Source: Bacteroidota bacterium (GTDB lineage: Bacteria > Bacteroidota > Bacteroidia > Bacteroidales > Paludibacteraceae). From it: DNA of 8,180 nt. The stretch is from the NCBI GenBank assembly GCA_021804525.1, contig JAJZHJ010000046.1:1-8180 (forward strand). Reading direction: 5' to 3'. Shown here piece by piece: positions 7,507-8,180 of the stretch (position 1 is its first letter; each line of letters starts with the position of its first letter). A program made the translations under genes and the position numbers. Under the pieces are notes generated by a model, which ran no database searches, was not told the DNA's origin, and was given only the letters and a program-made list of their open reading frames with translations.

Positions 7507-8180
7507 CTACTTTTCAGAGTAAAGCAAATACGGTTTACGTTCTTTCTTAAACTTCTCATCATCGCTTTTCCAGCGCGCTTTGATCTCAGAAGCACTTTTA
7601 CCGGCTTCAATCATTTGACGCACATAGTCAACTCCAATCAGTTTTTCAAAGAAAGAAGAAAAGAAGGCATCGCCTATGTGTAAATTGTGATAAGCTGCAA
7701 TAAGGTATGACAAATCAATGCCTTTTTTAAATAAATCAGCGTTAGGTGGTGAAACCTGCAGGTTGGTTCCGAAACAACGTTGATTCAATAGAGGTGGATT
7801 TTTTGCACCAGTCATGCTGCGTGGTGTGAATGAATAGGAATAACCTGTCATTTTGGGATTTCCAAACTGCTGAAAAGGAGCATCGGTGCCTCTTCCAACA
7901 CTTACCGGAGTTGCTTCGAAATAACAAAGCGAAGGATAAAGATAGACCGACCGCATATTGGGCAAATTGGGCGATGGTTTTACAGGTAACTGATAATGCA
8001 TGGCATGTGTATAATGCAAGCATGGAATAACCGTCAAATCACATTGTACTCTGTTGGGAAGCCATTTTTCACCATTCACCATTCGTGCTAATTCCCCAAG
8101 TGTCATCCCGTGCACCACCGGAACGGGAACAGATCCAACACCGGACTTGTACTTCATATCCAAAATTGGTCCATCGACAT
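7507..8180 (-). CDS. namZ: Exo-beta-N-acetylmuramidase NamZ-like protein (DUF1343, GH171), C-terminal part, truncated by window edge
   Basis: NamZ enzymes remove MurNAc from the non-reducing end of peptidoglycan fragments. The visible 223 residues end at a TAG and are open to the right edge. A full protein is usually about 400 residues, so roughly the C-terminal half is seen and the N-terminus, with any signal peptide, is missing. Family features in order are VDGPILDMKY at the fragment start, VPVVHGMTLGELARMVNGEKWL, CDLTVIPCLHYTH, KPSPNLPNMRSVYLYPSLCYFEATPVSVGRGTDAPFQ (33 residues apart in family-typical order) and a basic C-terminal tail ending YLLYSEK. These match the DUF1343 pattern as I know it. 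It is upstream of the GH20 gene and probably co-transcribed. In Bacillus subtilis NamZ works with the GlcNAc-releasing NagZ; here GH20 could fill that partner role (inference). Family assignment is firm; the enzyme activity is by homology. Confidence 0.85.
   Translation of the reverse strand, partial: VDGPILDMKYKSGVGSVPVPVVHGMTLGELARMVNGEKWLPNRVQCDLTVIPCLHYTHAMHYQLPVKPSPNLPNMRSVYLYPSLCYFEATPVSVGRGTDAPFQQFGNPKMTGYSYSFTPRSMTGAKNPPLLNQRCFGTNLQVSPPNADLFKKGIDLSYLIAAYHNLHIGDAFFSSFFEKLIGVDYVRQMIEAGKSASEIKARWKSDDEKFKKERKPYLLYSEK

Noticed and set aside
8161..8163. TTG at 8161-8163 as the start of a complete 218-residue protein
   Set aside because: The frame is open to the window edge and the preceding codons encode VDGPI, which fits the DUF1343 family, so this is an internal Leu of a truncated gene.

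Overview
The window looks like part of a carbohydrate-scavenging operon from a Bacteroidetes bacterium, most likely order Bacteroidales. Grounds for this are the gene content (FucP-type sugar permease, a GH20 with extra C-terminal modules, DUF1343/NamZ), moderately AT-rich DNA, AT-rich start regions without a strong Shine-Dalgarno sequence, and exported proteins whose predicted signal-peptidase sites are all followed by Gln. The genus cannot be told from the sequence alone.

All genes lie on the minus strand, so the transcription order is from right to left. First is the C-terminal half of a NamZ/DUF1343 exo-beta-N-acetylmuramidase-like protein (GH171; 7507-8180, cut by the right edge). Next is a secreted GH20 beta-N-acetylhexosaminidase (4937-7471), then a secreted calcineurin-type phosphoesterase fused to a PQQ-like beta-propeller (3103-4932), then a secreted GH2 enzyme of the exo-beta-D-glucosaminidase subfamily (421-3039). 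Last is the N-terminal third of a FucP/FHS-type major facilitator sugar permease (1-349, cut by the left edge). The gaps are 35, 4, 63 and 71 bases. I saw no intrinsic terminator and no convincing Bacteroidetes promoter (TTG / TAnnTTTG) in them, so one polycistronic transcript started beyond the right edge is the simplest reading.

Together the genes encode three exo-acting amino-sugar hydrolases with different specificities (MurNAc, GlcNAc and, by subfamily, GlcN), one phosphoesterase and one sugar importer. My inference is a periplasmic pathway that trims amino-sugar oligomers from the non-reducing end and imports the monosaccharides. Partly N-deacetylated peptidoglycan would need exactly these three activities. 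Chitin/chitosan oligomers would explain GH2 plus GH20 but not NamZ. No SusC/SusD pair, regulator, kinase or etherase is visible here, so the system is only partly in view. No RNA genes, CRISPR arrays, insertion sequences or attachment sites were seen, and there is no gene-free stretch over 300 bases.
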